Source: an uncultured Clostridia bacterium (lineage in GTDB: Bacteria > Bacillota > Clostridia > Oscillospirales > CAG-272). Taken from it: a stretch of DNA of 57,845 bases. Both the position numbers and the translations under genes were made by a program. The stretch lies in NCBI GenBank assembly GCA_947626065.1, contig CANQQT010000007.1, positions 1 to 57,845 of the forward strand, in the 5' to 3' direction. Under the pieces are notes generated by a model that saw only the letters and a program-made list of their open reading frames with translations, had not been told where the DNA came from and searched no databases. This document shows positions 55,483 through 57,845 of the stretch, piece by piece. Numbering within the stretch: the first letter of the stretch is position 1; every line of letters begins with the position of its first letter.

Positions 55483-57845
55483 GTGAAAAAAGTATTATGG
55501 TCAGTCATGGCGCTGATTCTGGCGCTGACAACAGCGATTCCCGGTTTCATCATCGGAGCCCGGCAGAGTACCGGAGAGGAGGCCGCGGCGGCCTCAGCGG
55601 CGGATGAGTCCTTCCCGGCGCCGACCGGAAAATGGGCAATCACCGACGGCAATCTCGGCTGGTATCTTGAAAAGGACGGGGACGGTAGAACGGAAGGAAC
55701 CGTCTTCACTGTTTCCACCGCGCAGGACCTCGTTGCCCTCGCGGTCCTCGTCAATTACCGGACGAAAGCGATTTATTACAACAAAACGACAAAGGACATT
55801 CTTTCGGTAGGCTCGGCCCCGGCGGATATGACGGGGGTGGACTGCCTGAACGAGGTGAGCGACACGACGGTGCGCGCCATGGCGGGCTGTACCGTTCAGC
55901 TCGGGGACGACATTGACCTTGAGGGGAAGGAATTTACCCCCATCGGCCTTTGGGGAAGCTCTTTCCAAGGGACCTTCGACGGGCAGACGCATACGGTATC
56001 GAACCTTTATGAGACGGCGTCGTCGTCGAACGACTCCTCCCGCTTCTACATGGGCTTTTTCGGAAACCTTGCCGGAGACGCGGTGGCGAAGAATTTCTCC
56101 CTGAAAAACGTCGTGCTGGATTTTGAGATTCCGGCGACCAACAACGGCCTGCGCCTCGCGCCGGTCTGCGGAATGGTGCAGGGAAAGGCCTCTGTTTCGG
56201 ACGTCACGGTAGAGGATGTTCATATGCGGATCCTCTGGAAGCCCGGCGCCTCGACGACGGCTCTGGTCTGCGGCGGCATCTTCGGGGAAATTCAGAGCCC
56301 GACCGCCTCGCAGAACGTCACCGTGACCGGCATGAAATACAGCAGCAACTTCGGCGGATCGGTCAATCCCTCCTCCACAAACGACAATTCCGACGGTATC
56401 TTCGGAAGAACGACGGGTAGCGGCGTGGCTCCCGTCGGCTGTACCCTTTCGGTGGAGACGACCGGGCGGGGGGATATCGGCTGGTACCTCAAGGATCAAG
56501 ACGCCTCCGAGTATACCCTTACGACGCCGGAGGAATATCTCGGCCTCGCGATGCTGACCTCGACGGGAAACCCCCTCTATTACGACGAGTCCACCGGTCT
56601 TGTCGTCTCGCAGTTCTCGGAGGGACAGGGCTGGGCGGCCGACCCGCTGGTCAAGACCGGGTTGAAGACCGTCACCGGCTCCCGGATGGCGGGAAAGAAA
56701 TTCCTGCTCGGAAACTGCCTCGATTTTGAGGGAGCAGAGATTCTCCCCGTCGGCACCTGCGCCTCCTTCCAAGGGGAATTTGACGGGCAGGGACACAGCA
56801 TCAAAAATGCCGCGCTCAGAAGACAGATGAGCGAGGTGACCATCAGCGCAAACAACAAGATCGACAACTATGGCCTCTTCCCGGTTCTTGCCGGAACGAC
56901 GGTGAAGAATCTGACGCTTGACAATCTGACCGTCACCGTCAGCGGCCAGCAAACCCACGTTTTTGTCGGCCTCCTCGGAAAGGTTCCCGACAAATCGACG
57001 GTAGACACCTCCGTAATGGTGGAGGGTTGCCGCTTCCTGAACTGCTCGGTTCTCATCACCGGGGACGGGGCGAAGTCCGGCACCTTCTATCTCGCCTATG
57101 CGCTGGCAAGAATCGGCTCGGGCACGACCTGCGCGGTCACGAACTGCGAGGCGTGGGGCTGTGACCTCACCTCCTCCCTCCCGGATGGGAAGGCCTCCAA
57201 CAGCACGCACGACGGCTTCACCGGCGCGGAAAAGGCGACGGCTTCCGTCACCGGCTGTAAAATTCTCACCGAGGAGCCCGACACCACCTCCCACGTCTGC
57301 CACGTAAACGGCGATCACGTCTTCGCCGAGGAGTGGAGTGCGGGGCCGGACGGACATTTCCATGTTTGCCTTGTTCCGGAGTGCGGGGAGGAAACGGATC
57401 CGGTTCCCCATACCTACGAGTGGGTAGTCGATAAACCCGCTACCACCACGGAAACCGGTACCAAGCATGAGGAATGCACCGAATGCAAGTACAAGAACCC
57501 CGAAACGCTCGATACCGTGATCGAGGTTCTCAGCCACGACCACGTCGTCACCGAGCATCCCGCGATCCCCGCCACCTGCACAAAGCCCGGGAATGAGGCC
57601 TATTATACCTGCTCCGACCCGGCCTGCGACGGGGTAAAATATAAAGAAGAGGAATGCGTCAACGTCTGGGAGGACGTCACGCTTCCGGTGAATCCCGACG
57701 CCCATACCGAGAACACAGACGAAACCCTGCACAGCGACGGCGAGGGCCACTTCTTTCTCTGCACCGCCTGCGGAAAGGAATTTGACCGCGAGGAGCACAG
57801 CATCGGAAGCGAGTGGAAAACCTCCGACGAAAAGCACTGGAAGGA
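55483..57845 (+). CDS. Large secreted repeat protein (3' end outside window)
   Basis: The frame stays open from GTG 55483 (GGAGGAA 9 nt before it) to the window edge, 787 codons. N-terminal signal peptide (KKVLWSVMALILALTTAIPG). Two large blocks follow, each with GWYLEKD or GWYLKDQ, a TAQDLVALA or TPEEYLGLA segment, and a GLUG-like unit (FQGTFDGQTHTVSNLY near 167; FQGEFDGQGHSIKNAAL near 430). From about residue 605 there are cysteine- and histidine-rich repeats of C-T-E-C-x-Y and H-T-Y-E-W type, as in clostridial surface proteins. Likely a cell-surface adhesin-like protein; the anchor is not in view. Confidence 0.82.
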   Translation, partial: MKKVLWSVMALILALTTAIPGFIIGARQSTGEEAAAASAADESFPAPTGKWAITDGNLGWYLEKDGDGRTEGTVFTVSTAQDLVALAVLVNYRTKAIYYNKTTKDILSVGSAPADMTGVDCLNEVSDTTVRAMAGCTVQLGDDIDLEGKEFTPIGLWGSSFQGTFDGQTHTVSNLYETASSSNDSSRFYMGFFGNLAGDAVAKNFSLKNVVLDFEIPATNNGLRLAPVCGMVQGKASVSDVTVEDVHMRILWKPGASTTALVCGGIFGEIQSPTASQNVTVTGMKYSSNFGGSVNPSSTNDNSDGIFGRTTGSGVAPVGCTLSVETTGRGDIGWYLKDQDASEYTLTTPEEYLGLAMLTSTGNPLYYDESTGLVVSQFSEGQGWAADPLVKTGLKTVTGSRMAGKKFLLGNCLDFEGAEILPVGTCASFQGEFDGQGHSIKNAALRRQMSEVTISANNKIDNYGLFPVLAGTTVKNLTLDNLTVTVSGQQTHVFVGLLGKVPDKSTVDTSVMVEGCRFLNCSVLITGDGAKSGTFYLAYALARIGSGTTCAVTNCEAWGCDLTSSLPDGKASNSTHDGFTGAEKATASVTGCKILTEEPDTTSHVCHVNGDHVFAEEWSAGPDGHFHVCLVPECGEETDPVPHTYEWVVDKPATTTETGTKHEECTECKYKNPETLDTVIEVLSHDHVVTEHPAIPATCTKPGNEAYYTCSDPACDGVKYKEEECVNVWEDVTLPVNPDAHTENTDETLHSDGEGHFFLCTACGKEFDREEHSIGSEWKTSDEKHWK

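Overview
The window looks like a chromosome segment of an endospore-forming, Gram-positive-type anaerobe of the class Clostridia. Evidence: a complete spoIIIA operon with a SpoVB-type flippase, a split-off rnf operon end, oxygen-sensitive glycyl radical enzymes with their activase, an LtaS-type enzyme, HPr kinase, and strong SigA promoters of the TTGACA-17-TATAAT kind. Most genes are GC-rich; a block at about 23.75-29.06 kb carries clearly AT-rich genes. Species cannot be named from sequence alone.

Layout. 0-2.1 kb: the end of rnfC and rnfD, closed by a terminator. 2.2-11.6 kb: hprK and rpsT (minus), then rpoB-rpoC (plus) with a long leader. 11.9-13.5 kb: a three-gene minus-strand cassette of unknown function. 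13.8-19.4 kb: phosphoesterase, membrane protein, HD hydrolase, ackA divergent from tmcAL, and upp. 19.5-31.1 kb: cinA, an LtaS-like enzyme, a short proB, then a surface-polysaccharide locus (glycosyltransferases, acyltransferase, capsule-type transferase, rfbB, rfbC), a small conserved gene and lplA. 31.4-39.6 kb: a ThiF/MoeB-rhodanese gene and spoVB-spoIIIAA to AH (minus). 39.8-48.2 kb: gdhA, a DUF2809 gene, trpS, two unknown genes, mscL, a ROK kinase, a tRNA(CAT) and a lipoprotein. 48.3-55.2 kb: an AraC regulator divergent from two glycyl radical enzymes and one activase. 55.5 kb to the end: a large secreted repeat protein cut by the window edge.

Strongest candidate for an undescribed system: the polysaccharide locus carries four homopolymeric G tracts inside genes. 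In each the reading frame that makes the full protein spells Ala-Gly-Gly-Gly across the tract. Three tracts (11, 10 and 10 G) are one G too long, which cuts off a family 2 glycosyltransferase, an acyltransferase and a capsule-type glycosyltransferase; removing one G restores each protein exactly. The fourth (8 G) is in frame. This is the architecture of slipped-strand phase variation of a surface glycan, in a Clostridia-type genome.

Second candidate: two tandem paralogous glycyl radical enzymes with a C-x-E active-site loop and an R-[LV]-C-G-W-N glycyl motif, one shared activase, and a divergent AraC regulator with a 26-bp inverted repeat lying between the two divergent promoters. The substrate cannot be read from the sequence.

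Third pattern: many intergenic spaces, and some coding low-complexity regions, carry their own degenerate tandem repeat with a locus-specific period (8, 13, 15, 16-19, about 20, 23, 45 and 48 bp).
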